DNA from: Roseovarius atlanticus
GTDB taxonomy: Bacteria; Pseudomonadota; Alphaproteobacteria; Rhodobacterales; Rhodobacteraceae
Reading direction: 5' to 3'
DNA: 64,000 bases
NCBI RefSeq assembly: GCF_001441615.1
Contig: NZ_LAXJ01000019.1
Coordinates: 1-64,000, forward strand
The notes under the pieces are model-generated. The model was given only the letters and a program-made list of their open reading frames with translations. It was not told where the DNA came from and ran no database searches. Positions 54,355 to 63,594 of the stretch are shown in pieces. A program made the position numbers and the translations under genes. Every line of letters starts with the position of its first letter. The stretch's first letter is position 1.

Positions 54355-54374
54355 CGGTATGCGACAGTATACCG
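54355..54374. promoter_or_regulatory. Inverted repeat upstream of icd
   Basis: CGGTAT (54355-54360) and ATACCG (54369-54374) with an 8-base spacer, 80 bases before the icd start. It has the shape of a dimeric operator; no binder is known. Confidence 0.35.
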
Positions 54375-54390
54375 ATTAAATTTTCGGCGA

Positions 54391-55629
54391 TCAGTGGGCT
54401 TGGCTTGGTTCGCGGTCGAGCTTGCGCATGAACTGCGTGAGCAGCAGCGCCAGACTGGCGAAGATCGCGACGCCGATCAAGAGGGGCTGGGGCGTGCCGT
54501 TGAAGGCAAGGCCCACGGGAACGGCCAGCAGAATCGAGCCCACCGTCGCGAGCCCTGCGGTGATCGACGCGGCCATGCCGGCGATGTGGCCAAGGGGTTC
54601 GAGCGCCAGGGCGTTGAGGTTGCCCAGAGTCAGGCCGATCTGGAAGAACACCGTGACCTGCCAGACGAAGTAGACCGGGAAGCTGCCGCCCCCTGCGAGG
54701 AACGTGGCGAGCACGGCGAGGGTCAGACCGGCCTCAATCATCAAGGCCATCTGGATCAGGCGGCGCATTCCCAGACGCATCACCAGCGCGGCGTTCACCA
54801 AGCTGCCCACGGCGGCCACGGCGGCAATGGCGGCGAACCAGAAGGGAAATTCCTCTGCCCGGTCATAGGTCACGTCCATGATCTGCTGGATCGAGCTTAT
54901 GGACGAGAAGAGCATGGCAAAGCACAGCGTCTGCACCGCCATCGAGAGGCGCACCATGGGATAGCGAAAGACCTCGGCGGCGGCGCCGAGGAGCTTTTGC
55001 GGGCGGAAGGCGACGCGGCGGTCGCGCGGCAGCGGCTCGGCCAGGCGGGTGGCCATCCAGAGCACGCTGATCCCCGAGAACACGAGGAACGAGATGAAGA
55101 TGCCGCGCCACTCGTAAAGCGCGATGATGCCGGCCCCGGCCATGGGGGCGATGGCCGGAACGAGCGTGAAGACCAGCATGATGAAGCTCATGAGCCGGGC
55201 CATTTCGCGGCCCTTGAAGAGGTCGCGGATGATGGCCATGGCGACGACCCGGGCCGCGGCGGCGCCCAGCCCTTGAAGTACGCGGGCGGCGAGCAAGGTT
55301 TCGAGCGTGGGCGCGAGCAGCGCCAGAACGGCACCTGCGCAATAGACGCCCGCGCCCCAGGTGATGACCCGCTTACGGCCATAGGCATCCGACAGCGCGC
55401 CGACAAAGAACGTGCCGACGCCTAGGCCCAGCACGAAGCTGCCGATCACCAGCTGCGCCTGGTTGGGCGCGTCGGGCGAGAGCTCGGTCCCGATGGCGGG
55501 CAGGGCGGGCAGCATGGCGTCGATCGTATAGGCGACCGTGGCCACCAGCATCGCCATCATCGCCACGAACTCGGGCCGTCCGATGACGGGGGCATGGGAA
55601 GTGGCGGGATGGTCGGTGGGGGCGGTCAT
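54391..55629 (-). CDS. MFS multidrug transporter (Bcr/CflA type)
   Basis: A 412-residue, 12-span exporter. The start [21 protein letters not shown] is followed by [20 protein letters not shown], and the loop 2-3 motif [20 protein letters not shown] is the major facilitator signature A. Family members export drugs, sulfonamides or cysteine-pathway compounds. It is upstream of icd on the same strand, with a 115-base gap. Confidence 0.88.
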   Translation of the reverse strand: MTAPTDHPATSHAPVIGRPEFVAMMAMLVATVAYTIDAMLPALPAIGTELSPDAPNQAQLVIGSFVLGLGVGTFFVGALSDAYGRKRVITWGAGVYCAGAVLALLAPTLETLLAARVLQGLGAAAARVVAMAIIRDLFKGREMARLMSFIMLVFTLVPAIAPMAGAGIIALYEWRGIFISFLVFSGISVLWMATRLAEPLPRDRRVAFRPQKLLGAAAEVFRYPMVRLSMAVQTLCFAMLFSSISSIQQIMDVTYDRAEEFPFWFAAIAAVAAVGSLVNAALVMRLGMRRLIQMALMIEAGLTLAVLATFLAGGGSFPVYFVWQVTVFFQIGLTLGNLNALALEPLGHIAGMAASITAGLATVGSILLAVPVGLAFNGTPQPLLIGVAIFASLALLLTQFMRKLDREPSQAH

Positions 55630-55743
55630 GCACGGGCGCTATCATGGCGCGTGGATGTGCGCCAGAGAGGGATTTGCACAGACAGGGGGCCGTTTTCGCA
55701 CAGGTGCCTGGATGCCCGACAGGTCACCTTTCACGTGGTCGCT

Positions 55744-56220
55744 TCAGGTCGGGCTGCGCCGGAGCAATAGGAAAAGGGCCGTCGCCCAAATGCCCAGTTC
55801 CGCGAGGAAAACAGGGTGGAGGATGAAGTTCAGGATCCAATGGCTGTGGGCAGCAGGCACGGTGACAAGGTGAAAGAAGCGGTCCGAGGCGGGCCAGAGC
55901 CACTTGATGTCGCCGGCCACGGTGTCGAGCAGCAGGTGAACGAGGATCGCGGCGAAGAAGGCCAGGGTGGGGCGGACCCAGTGAGAGCAGCGCCACGCGG
56001 TCAGAGGCAGGACGATCAGGGCGAAGGCGGCCCAGAAGGTCGGGATGTGCACCCAGTAGTGGTGGTGGTGAAAGGCGCGGCCATCAATGAGATAGAACCA
56101 GATCAGGTCAAGATCGGGCAGGAGGCCGCCAAGCATCGCGGCCCAGAACACTGGCCCGGACCGGGCAAAGGCACGGGCTGTGAGGTAGGCGGCTGGCAAG
56201 TGGGCTGTGATCATGCCCAC
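55744..56220 (-). CDS. YdjM-like inner membrane metal-dependent hydrolase
   Basis: A 158-residue membrane protein of about four spans, matching PF04307 (YdjM). Conserved polar motifs are GGLLPDLDLIWF (31-42) and FHHHHYWVHIPT, then a later H in LVHLLLDT and the Trp-rich end. E. coli YdjM is LexA-controlled; the enzymatic activity is only predicted. The start at 56220 or 56214 cannot be separated. Confidence 0.8.
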   Translation of the reverse strand: MGMITAHLPAAYLTARAFARSGPVFWAAMLGGLLPDLDLIWFYLIDGRAFHHHHYWVHIPTFWAAFALIVLPLTAWRCSHWVRPTLAFFAAILVHLLLDTVAGDIKWLWPASDRFFHLVTVPAAHSHWILNFILHPVFLAELGIWATALFLLLRRSPT

Positions 56221-56316
56221 AGGCTAGACAGGGTCGTGCGGGCCTTTTTTTGCAGCGGTTCATGAGTTTTGGAAGAGCGTCCGCGCAATTTGCGCGTTCA
56301 CTCGTGTTGCGGCGGT

Positions 56317-56967
56317 TCAGGCGTCTTGGTCGGTTTCAAGGTTCTCGACGATCTCGTCGATGACCTTGATCCAGAGGTCGGGAGCCTGACAGCCCGGCAC
56401 GGCGTGCTTGCCGGCCACGATGAAGCAGGGCACGCCGGTGATGCCCATCTCGCGGAAGGCCTTGTCGCGGCCCGCGATGCCCTCGATATCGGCGTCGGAG
56501 GCCAGCAGTTTCTGCACCACGGCGGCATCCATCTCGGCACTGTCGGCGATATCGCCCAGAACCTCGTGCTCGCTGATGTCGCGCCCGTCCTCGAAATAGG
56601 CGCGGAAGAGCGACATGGCGACGGCCATCTGGCGGCCCTCGATGCCCGCCCAGTGGATTAGACGGTGGGCATCCATCGTATTGGGCGTGCGTTGGATCTT
56701 GTCGAAATTGATCGTGAGCCCCTCGGCCTCGGCCCGTTCGGCGATGGGCGCGTAGGCCTGCACGGCACCCTCCTTGCCGCCGAATTTCTTTTCGAGATAC
56801 TCACGCCGGTCCATGCCTTCGGGCGGCATGTCGGGATTGAGCTGGTACGGATGCCATTCAATCTCGAACGGGTGGCCGGGGCGTTCGGCCAGCGCCTTGT
56901 CGAGGCAGGCCTTTCCGATATAGCACCACGGGCAGATCGGGTCGGAGACGATATCAAGCTTGACCAT
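56317..56967 (-). CDS. DsbA family oxidoreductase (FrnE-like)
   Basis: The 216-residue thioredoxin-fold protein has C12 and C15 (DPICPWCYIG) near the N-terminus, GITGVPCFIVAGKHAVPG as the cis-Pro region, and no signal peptide, so it is cytoplasmic, like FrnE or 2-hydroxychromene isomerase relatives. It may reduce or isomerise disulfides or form polyketide-type thiol adducts. The start MVKLDIVS lies 14 bases inside the end of the upstream ligase gene, so it is translated from the same mRNA. Confidence 0.87.
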   Translation of the reverse strand: MVKLDIVSDPICPWCYIGKACLDKALAERPGHPFEIEWHPYQLNPDMPPEGMDRREYLEKKFGGKEGAVQAYAPIAERAEAEGLTINFDKIQRTPNTMDAHRLIHWAGIEGRQMAVAMSLFRAYFEDGRDISEHEVLGDIADSAEMDAAVVQKLLASDADIEGIAGRDKAFREMGITGVPCFIVAGKHAVPGCQAPDLWIKVIDEIVENLETDQDA

Positions 56968-58480
56968 GCAGGTCCTTGTAGATCGGCCGCAGGGCGCGGC
57001 GCAGGAGTTTTCCGTTGGCGCCCGTGGGCAGCGCGTCGAGGTGGAAGAAGCCACGGGGGCGCTTATAGGCGGCGAGGTTATCGTTGACATAGGCCTTGAG
57101 CGCGTCCTCGGCAACCGGGGCGGGGGCGGTGTAGAAGGCCATGATGAGGCGGGCGTCCTGTTTGACCTCGATCTCGGTCACGGCGGACTGTGTGATGTCG
57201 GGATGCGCGTTCAGGACCGCCTCGACCTCCATGGGCGACACGCGGAAGCCGCCGGCGTTCATCATGTCGTCGGAGCGGCCCAGATAGGTGATATCGCCTT
57301 CGGGGGACATGACACCCTGGTCACCGGTGAGGAACCACTCGCCTTGAAAGCGGTCGGCGGTCTCGTCCGGTTCATTGAGGTAGCCCAGCATGAGGCCTGG
57401 GTCGGAGCGGTGGATGGCGATGGTGCCTTCCTCGCCTACGGGCACGGGGCCGTTTTCGCCGATCAGCGCCACCTTGCGGCCCGGTTGCGGGCGGCCCAGC
57501 GTGCCGGGCGCGGCGGGGTGAGCGGGGCAGCCGGAGATGAAGGTGGAGCATTCGGACATGCCGTAGGCTTCGAAGAGCGGCGTGCCGGTCGCCTCGCGCC
57601 ACTGGGCGTCGATGGTGGCAGAGAGCTTTTCGCCCGCGGTCAGGCCGTGGCGAAGTTTCGACAGGTCGAGCGTCTTGCCGGGCGTGACGAACTTGCGGAA
57701 GACGCCGGGGGCGGCGGCGAAGATGGTGGCGTCGTGGCGTTTCATCAGCAGGGGCAGCTGGTCGGGCGTGACGGATGTGGCGGGGATGAGGGCGGTGGCG
57801 CCCGCGGTCCACGGATCCATCAGGCCGGTGCCGAGCGTGTAGGTCCAGTTGAAGGCGCCGGCGTGCATCAGGCGGTCGTCCTGGCGCAGGCCGTACCAGC
57901 CGTCGACCATCATCTGCCGCGCCCAGATGGCGCGATGCGCGTGCATTACGGCGCGTGGCGTGCCAGAGGTGCCGGAGGTATAGATGATATAGGCCAGCCG
58001 GTCGGGATCGCCCATGTCGAACGCGGCCGGGGCATTGTCGTGCATGGCGCGCAGGGTGTCGGTGCCGAGGGCGGGGATGTCAGTGTCGGGGCAGGGAATG
58101 CCGTCGCCGCGCAGGATCGCCTTGGGTTGGGTCGTCTTGAGGATGCCCGCGACCTCGCGCTCGGTCAGTTGCGAGGAGGTGGGGATCGGCACGAGGCCGA
58201 TGGCTATGGCGCCGAGATAGGCGATGGGGAAGTCGACGGTGTTGCCGAGGCGCATGAGGACACGGTCGCCGGGTTGAAGGCCGTGCTCCAAAAGGCCTGC
58301 GCCGGTGCCCAGGACCGCGGACTTCAGGCGCGCGAAGCTGTAGCGTTCGGAACCGGAGAGCCCGAGTATTGCAAGCGCGATCTTGTCGGGCAAGTCGTCG
58401 GCGTGGCGCAGCACGTGTGCTGCGAGGTTGAAGGGCGCCGGGCAGGGCGGAAAGGCGGTGGTGTCGGTCTCGGAGCGCAT
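56954..58480 (-). CDS. AMP-dependent synthetase/ligase (acyl-CoA synthetase type)
   Basis: The 508 residues have the adenylate-forming motifs YTSGTSGTPRAVMHAH (about 169-184), YGMSECSTF, LTGDQG, and the C-terminal catalytic Lys in LPTGANGKLLRRAL. It makes an acyl- or aryl-CoA from a carboxylic acid and ATP. The sequence is closest in style to benzoate or 2-aminobenzoate-CoA ligases, but the substrate cannot be set by eye. An earlier start at 58522 is possible. It overlaps the FrnE-like gene by 14 bases and is divergent from an XRE-cupin gene. Confidence 0.85.
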   Translation of the reverse strand: MRSETDTTAFPPCPAPFNLAAHVLRHADDLPDKIALAILGLSGSERYSFARLKSAVLGTGAGLLEHGLQPGDRVLMRLGNTVDFPIAYLGAIAIGLVPIPTSSQLTEREVAGILKTTQPKAILRGDGIPCPDTDIPALGTDTLRAMHDNAPAAFDMGDPDRLAYIIYTSGTSGTPRAVMHAHRAIWARQMMVDGWYGLRQDDRLMHAGAFNWTYTLGTGLMDPWTAGATALIPATSVTPDQLPLLMKRHDATIFAAAPGVFRKFVTPGKTLDLSKLRHGLTAGEKLSATIDAQWREATGTPLFEAYGMSECSTFISGCPAHPAAPGTLGRPQPGRKVALIGENGPVPVGEEGTIAIHRSDPGLMLGYLNEPDETADRFQGEWFLTGDQGVMSPEGDITYLGRSDDMMNAGGFRVSPMEVEAVLNAHPDITQSAVTEIEVKQDARLIMAFYTAPAPVAEDALKAYVNDNLAAYKRPRGFFHLDALPTGANGKLLRRALRPIYKDLHGQA

Positions 58481-58547
58481 GGACCGGAGGATTATGGGCG
58501 CCACGGCGAAGTTGCAAGCCATGGCGGCCCTGCGTATAGCGTAGGAC

Positions 58548-59171
58548 ATGGAAGACAGATCGCCCGTGAGCCTGATCAGGCTGGCCCGTGAAAGCGGGGA
58601 AGAGGACGCGGCCCAGCCGCTGAACCTTGCCGAACGGGTGCGCGATTTGCGCAAGTCGCGGGGCTGGACGCTGGAACAGGCCGCAAAGCAGGCGGGGCTG
58701 GCGCGGTCCACCTTGTCGAAGATCGAGAACGGGGTGATGTCGCCCACCTACGATGCGTTGAAAAAGCTGGCGGTGGGGCTGGAGATTTCCATTCCGCAGC
58801 TGTTCACGCCGCCGCAGCGCGAGCAGGTGAGCGGGCGGATGGCGGTGACGCGGGCCGGGCAGGGCACGGCGCAGGCGACCACCACCTATGAGCATGAACT
58901 TCTGGGCGATGCCCTGTTGAAAAAGCGGATGCTGCCCTATCGCGCCCGCATCCGGGCCCGGTCCGTCGAGGAGTTCGACGGCTGGGTGCGCCATGACGGC
59001 GAAGAGTTCATGTATGTTCTGACGGGCGTTGTCCGGCTTTATACCGAGTTCTACGAGCCGATCGAGATGCGCCGGGGCGACAGCGCCTATTACGATGCCA
59101 CGATGGGCCATAACGTGGTGTCGGTGAGCGACGAGGATGCGACGATCCTGTGGGTGACGTCGCTGGCGTGA
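58548..59171 (+). CDS. XRE family regulator with C-terminal cupin domain
   Basis: A 207-residue regulator. The HTH_3 domain is at about 27-85 (LAERVRDLRKSRGWTLEQAA, GLARSTLSKIENGVMSPTYD). The cupin domain is at about 130-205, with DGEEFMYVLTGVVRLYTEF and a GDSAYYDATMGHNV motif. This type controls small-molecule metabolism and often sits beside its targets. The divergent ligase gene starts 67 bases away, so it is the likely target, with the DsbA-like gene. Confidence 0.88.
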   Translation: MEDRSPVSLIRLARESGEEDAAQPLNLAERVRDLRKSRGWTLEQAAKQAGLARSTLSKIENGVMSPTYDALKKLAVGLEISIPQLFTPPQREQVSGRMAVTRAGQGTAQATTTYEHELLGDALLKKRMLPYRARIRARSVEEFDGWVRHDGEEFMYVLTGVVRLYTEFYEPIEMRRGDSAYYDATMGHNVVSVSDEDATILWVTSLA

Positions 59172-59191
59172 GCGTAGTGTGCGTGGGGGCG

Positions 59192-59216
59192 GCGCGTGGG
59201 CTTTCGCCCACCCGAC
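59192..59216. repeat. GTGGGGT-type palindrome, copy 12 (compensated)
   Basis: GTGGGC and GCCCAC around TTTC. Against GTGGGT/ACCCAC of other copies, T to C is matched by A to G. The trailing CCTACG has become CCGACG. Confidence 0.6.
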
Positions 59217-59394
59217 GCAGGCGACACCTCGCGGTTTTGTGATGGCATGGCGGCCGCATTCGCCCGTGACCGAATGACCCGTGGCCTGTTCCTTGGTCCG
59301 GGCTGCCCTATCTCGCCAGTTTAACCCGATCGGACGGTCCTGCGCTTGCGCACAGTGCCCTGCATCGGCCTGTGACCGCTTGGAGGTAGTTGAT

Positions 59395-60513
59395 TTGGGC
59401 ACGGTTTTCAAAACCATACTCGGCCTTTGTGTCGTGGCTGTTTGTGCCGCTGCGGGGCTTTGGGGCACGCAGCAGATCCTGTCGCAGGGCGGTTCGGGCG
59501 AGGCCGCGTCGGCGCCGCCGGCGGTGCGCGTGGAACTGACACAAGCCGAAACACGGCAGATCGAGGACCGGGTGAGCGGGGTCGGCACGCTGATTCCGGT
59601 GCGCTCGGTCGAGCTGGTCCCGGCGGCGGCCGGGCGGGTGACGGCTGTGCCGGTCTCCTCCGGGGAAGAAGTCACCGAGGGCGAGATCCTCGTGCAGCTG
59701 GACGACCGGGCGGCCCGCGCGGCGCTGGCCGAGGCCGAGGCGACCTTTGCCGAGGCGGAAGACGAGTTCCGCCGGGTCGAGGAACTGACCGACAGCAACG
59801 CCGCCGCCGAGGCGCGGCTGGAAGAGGCGCGCGCGGCCTATCGCCGGGCGGAAGCCGCCTTGATGATGGCGCGCGCCGATCTGGAAGACCGGACGCTGGT
59901 GGCGCCTTTCGACGGGGTGCTGGGGCTCATTGACATCGAGACGGGCACGTTTCTGGGCGAAGGCATGGCCGTGACGCGGCTGTCGGACATCACGACGATG
60001 GAACTGACGGTGTCGCTGCCCGAGCGGTATTTCGACCGCATCCGGGTGGGGCAGGCGGTGAACGTGACGACGCCGGCCTACCCGGATGCCGAATTCGACG
60101 GCGAAGTGACGGTGCGCGCGCCGGAGGTGAACCTGGAGACGCGCAGCTTCAACATCCGGGCCGAGATCGACAATGCCGACGGGCGGCTGGTGGGCGGCAT
60201 GTTCGCCGATGCCGAGATCGTGTTGGACACCTACGAAGGCTTGGCCATCGCCGATGACGCGATCATCAGCGAGGGATTGGCAAGCTATGTCTACACCGTC
60301 GCGGACGGGGCCGCGGTGCGCACCGAGATCGAGCCGGGCCAGTCGCTGGGCGCGATGACGGAAGTGCGTGAGGGGCTGAGCCTGGAGGACCGGGTGGTCG
60401 TGTCGGGGTGGGACAACCTGACGGACGGGGCGTCGGTCGAGGTGGCCGAGGATGTGGACCAGCAGGACGACGCGTCGGCACAGGGCGACGACGCGGAGGG
60501 CGCCACCCAATGA
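59395..60513 (+). CDS. RND efflux periplasmic adaptor subunit
   Basis: Membrane fusion protein of 372 residues linking the RND pump to the outer membrane. It has an N-terminal anchor (KTILGLCVVAVCAAAGL), a biotinyl-lipoyl-like hairpin with a coiled coil ([40 protein letters not shown]), a beta-barrel and an acidic tail. The start is TTG at 59395, 7 bases after GGAGGT; no ATG in frame fits better. Its end overlaps the pump gene as ATGA. Confidence 0.88.
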   Translation: MGTVFKTILGLCVVAVCAAAGLWGTQQILSQGGSGEAASAPPAVRVELTQAETRQIEDRVSGVGTLIPVRSVELVPAAAGRVTAVPVSSGEEVTEGEILVQLDDRAARAALAEAEATFAEAEDEFRRVEELTDSNAAAEARLEEARAAYRRAEAALMMARADLEDRTLVAPFDGVLGLIDIETGTFLGEGMAVTRLSDITTMELTVSLPERYFDRIRVGQAVNVTTPAYPDAEFDGEVTVRAPEVNLETRSFNIRAEIDNADGRLVGGMFADAEIVLDTYEGLAIADDAIISEGLASYVYTVADGAAVRTEIEPGQSLGAMTEVREGLSLEDRVVVSGWDNLTDGASVEVAEDVDQQDDASAQGDDAEGATQ

Positions 60514-63500
60514 CGCTGCCCGACCTGTGCATCAAGCGGCCCGTGCTGGCCACGGTCATGTCGATCCTGATCATCGTGGTGGGCATTGCCGGGCTGACCC
60601 GGATGCCAGTGCGGGAATTGCCCGACACCACCACGGCCGAGGTCACGGTCAGCGTGCCCTATATCGGGGCCGGTCCTGGTGTCGTGGACAGCGAGCTTGC
60701 GACGGTGATCGAAGGCGCGCTGTCGACCGTGTCGGGTATCGACAGCATGAACACCGAATCCGAGCTGGGCGGTTTGCGCACGGTCATCACGTTCCGGCAG
60801 GGGCGGGATATCGACCAGGCGGCGGCGGATGTGCGCGCGGCGGTCGAGGGCGTGGCGGGCGATCTGCCTGAAGAGGCCGAAGAGCCGCAGGTGGAGAAGA
60901 ACGACAGCCAGGGTGACCCGATCCTGTGGATGACGTTGACGTCCGAGACCCTGTCGGCCTCGGAGCTGACGGATTACGCGGACCGCTTCATCACCGACCG
61001 GCTGGAAACGCTGAGCGGTGTGGCGGCGGTGCAGATTTACGGCGACCGGGCCTATGCTATGCGCGTCTGGCTGGATCCGCAGGCGATGGCGGCGCGGGGT
61101 GTGACCGCGAACGAGATCGCCGACGCGCTGCGGGCCAACAACCTGGAACTGCCTGCGGGCACCATCGAGAACAAGGCGCGCACGTATTTGCTGCGTACCG
61201 AGACGCGGCTGTCGAGCGTCGAGGCGTTCGAGGATCTGATCGTGCGGTCGGACGAGAATGGCAGGGTTCTTTTGGGCGACGTGACCCGGATCGAGCTGGG
61301 AGTCGAGAGCGATGACAGCGAATTCCGGGCCAATGGCGAGACGGCGCTGGGCCTGGGTGTGTTGCGGCAATCCTCGGCCAATACGCTGTCGATCTCGGCG
61401 GCGGTCAGCGAGGAAGTGGAGCGGATCGCGGCAGACCTGCCAGGTGGGACGGATTTGCAGATCACGTCGGACGACGCGGATTTCATCGAGAACTCGATCC
61501 GGCAGGTTCTGACAACGCTGGCCATCGCCGTGGGGATCGTGGTGGCGGTGATTTATGTGTTTCTGACTTCGATCCGGACCACGGTGATTCCGGCGGTGAC
61601 CATTCCCATTGCGCTGTTGGGCGCTTGCGCGGGGATCGCGCTGGCCGGGTTTTCGATCAACATTCTGACGCTGTTCGCATTGATCCTGGCCATCGGGCTG
61701 GTGGTCGACGATGCCATCGTGGTGCTGGAGAACATCGAGCGCAAGGTCGAGGAAGGCGAGGACCCAAAGGAGGCTGCGCGCACGGGCGCGAACCAGGTCT
61801 TCTTTGCCGTGGTGTCGACCTCGGCGGTGCTGATCTCGGTTTTCGTGCCGCTGTCGCTGCTGGAAGGCGAGTTGGGCAAGCTTTTCCGCGAGTTCGGGGT
61901 GACGCTGGCCATTGCGGTGGCGCTGTCCACCTTCGTGGCGCTGACGCTGTGCCCGGTGATTGCCAGCAAGCTGCTGAAGAAGGGCATGAACGACAGCTGG
62001 TTTGCGCGCGGTGTGAAGCGGGTGACGCAACGCACCTCGGACGGGTATCGCAAGCTGCTGACCCGGGCGATCAAGGCGCCGCTGGTGGTGCTGGCCGTGG
62101 CGGCGGTGCTGACGGGGATGTCCTGGACGCTGTACCAGCAATTGCCGTCGCAGCTGACGCCGGCATCGGACCGGGGGATATTCTTTGTCTCGATCCAGGC
62201 GCCGCCGGGGTCGGCCTTGCCGCTGACCGACAATGCTGTGAGCCAGGTCGAGGAGCTGATCGCGCCTTACCGAGACGACGGCGTGGTGGAAGACACCATC
62301 GCAATTGTCGGCCAATACGGCGAGTCTGGCCGGGCCTTCGTGGTGGCGGTGATGTCGCCGTGGGGCGAGCGCGACATGGGGCCGCGCGACGTGCTGAACG
62401 AGCTGCGGCCCGAGTTCGCCAAGATCACCCGCGCCAGCGTGCGTGCGTTCGCGCCCTCGGGGCTTGATGCGGGCAGTGGCTCGGGGTTGGAGGTAATCGT
62501 CACAGGGCCGAGTTTCGAGGATGCCGCCGAGTTTTCGCGGCAGATGGAAGAGGCGATGCGCGCCAGCCCCGACCTGACCGGGGTGCGGCGCGACTACGAG
62601 ATCAACACGCCGGGCTTCGACATCAGCGTGAACCGGGCCTTGGCACGTCAGATTGGGGTTGAGGCGCGGGATATCTCGGACGCGGTGCGCACCTTCTTTG
62701 CCTCGGCAGAAGTGACCGAGTTCATCTCGCGCGACCGGCAGTATCCGGTGATCCTGCAGGCGCCGGACGCGCGGCGGACCAATATCGCGGACCTGACCGG
62801 CGTGAACGTGCGGACCGCGACGGGCGAGCTGGTGCCGCTTGACGGGCTGGTCACGCTGGAGCGGCGCGCATCGGTGCGGGCCTTCAACCGCTACAACCGC
62901 CTGCCTTCGGTCGAGATCAGCGCGTCTCTGGCGGAAGGTGTCGACCTTGGGTCTGCCATCGCGACGGTCGAGGAGATTGCCGCGGACATGCCCTCGGCCA
63001 TGCAGATCAGCTATTCCGGGCAGGCCGAAAGCTATCAGGAGACGTCGGGGGGGATCGCGCTGACATTCGCGCTGGCGCTGTTGATCGTGTTCCTTGTGCT
63101 GGCGGCGCAATTCGAGAGCTTCATTCAGCCGGTGGTGATCCTGCTATCCGTGCCTTTGGCCGTGGCGGGGGCGCTGTTGACGCTTTTTGCGCTGGGCGAG
63201 GCTATCAACATCTATACCCAGGTGGGGATGGTGATGCTGATCGGGCTGATGGCCAAGAATGGCATCCTGATCGTGGAATTTGCCAACCAGCTGCGCGAGG
63301 AAGGCCGAAACGTGCGTGACGCGGTGATCGAGGCGTCGGCGGTGCGGCTGCGGCCGATCCTGATGACAGTGATGTCGACGGTGCTGGGCGCGGTGCCGCT
63401 AGTGCTGTCCACCGGCGCGGGGGCGGCCAGCCGTTTTTCCATCGGGATCGTCATCATCGGCGGGTTCATGTCGGCCTCGGTGCTGACGCTGTTCCTGACG

Positions 63501-63581
63501 CCGGTGCTGTATGACCTGTTGCAGAAGGACCGGCAAAAGGAAGATGCGCCAGAGGGTGCGGGCGCGCAGCCGGCGGAGTAG
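60510..63581 (+). CDS. RND family efflux transporter permease subunit
   Basis: Inner-membrane proton-driven exporter of 1023 residues, 12 spans, of the AcrB/HAE1 type. The first span is ATVMSILIIVVGIAGLT (about 13-29). The proton-relay acidic pair is seen in GLVVDDAIVVLENIERK and the Lys in GLMAKNGILIVEFANQLREE. Two large periplasmic loops are present. It acts with the upstream adaptor and an outer membrane TolC-like partner that is not in the window. The substrate is unknown. Confidence 0.93.
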   Translation: MTLPDLCIKRPVLATVMSILIIVVGIAGLTRMPVRELPDTTTAEVTVSVPYIGAGPGVVDSELATVIEGALSTVSGIDSMNTESELGGLRTVITFRQGRDIDQAAADVRAAVEGVAGDLPEEAEEPQVEKNDSQGDPILWMTLTSETLSASELTDYADRFITDRLETLSGVAAVQIYGDRAYAMRVWLDPQAMAARGVTANEIADALRANNLELPAGTIENKARTYLLRTETRLSSVEAFEDLIVRSDENGRVLLGDVTRIELGVESDDSEFRANGETALGLGVLRQSSANTLSISAAVSEEVERIAADLPGGTDLQITSDDADFIENSIRQVLTTLAIAVGIVVAVIYVFLTSIRTTVIPAVTIPIALLGACAGIALAGFSINILTLFALILAIGLVVDDAIVVLENIERKVEEGEDPKEAARTGANQVFFAVVSTSAVLISVFVPLSLLEGELGKLFREFGVTLAIAVALSTFVALTLCPVIASKLLKKGMNDSWFARGVKRVTQRTSDGYRKLLTRAIKAPLVVLAVAAVLTGMSWTLYQQLPSQLTPASDRGIFFVSIQAPPGSALPLTDNAVSQVEELIAPYRDDGVVEDTIAIVGQYGESGRAFVVAVMSPWGERDMGPRDVLNELRPEFAKITRASVRAFAPSGLDAGSGSGLEVIVTGPSFEDAAEFSRQMEEAMRASPDLTGVRRDYEINTPGFDISVNRALARQIGVEARDISDAVRTFFASAEVTEFISRDRQYPVILQAPDARRTNIADLTGVNVRTATGELVPLDGLVTLERRASVRAFNRYNRLPSVEISASLAEGVDLGSAIATVEEIAADMPSAMQISYSGQAESYQETSGGIALTFALALLIVFLVLAAQFESFIQPVVILLSVPLAVAGALLTLFALGEAINIYTQVGMVMLIGLMAKNGILIVEFANQLREEGRNVRDAVIEASAVRLRPILMTVMSTVLGAVPLVLSTGAGAASRFSIGIVIIGGFMSASVLTLFLTPVLYDLLQKDRQKEDAPEGAGAQPAE

Positions 63582-63594
63582 GGGCGCCTGCGCC

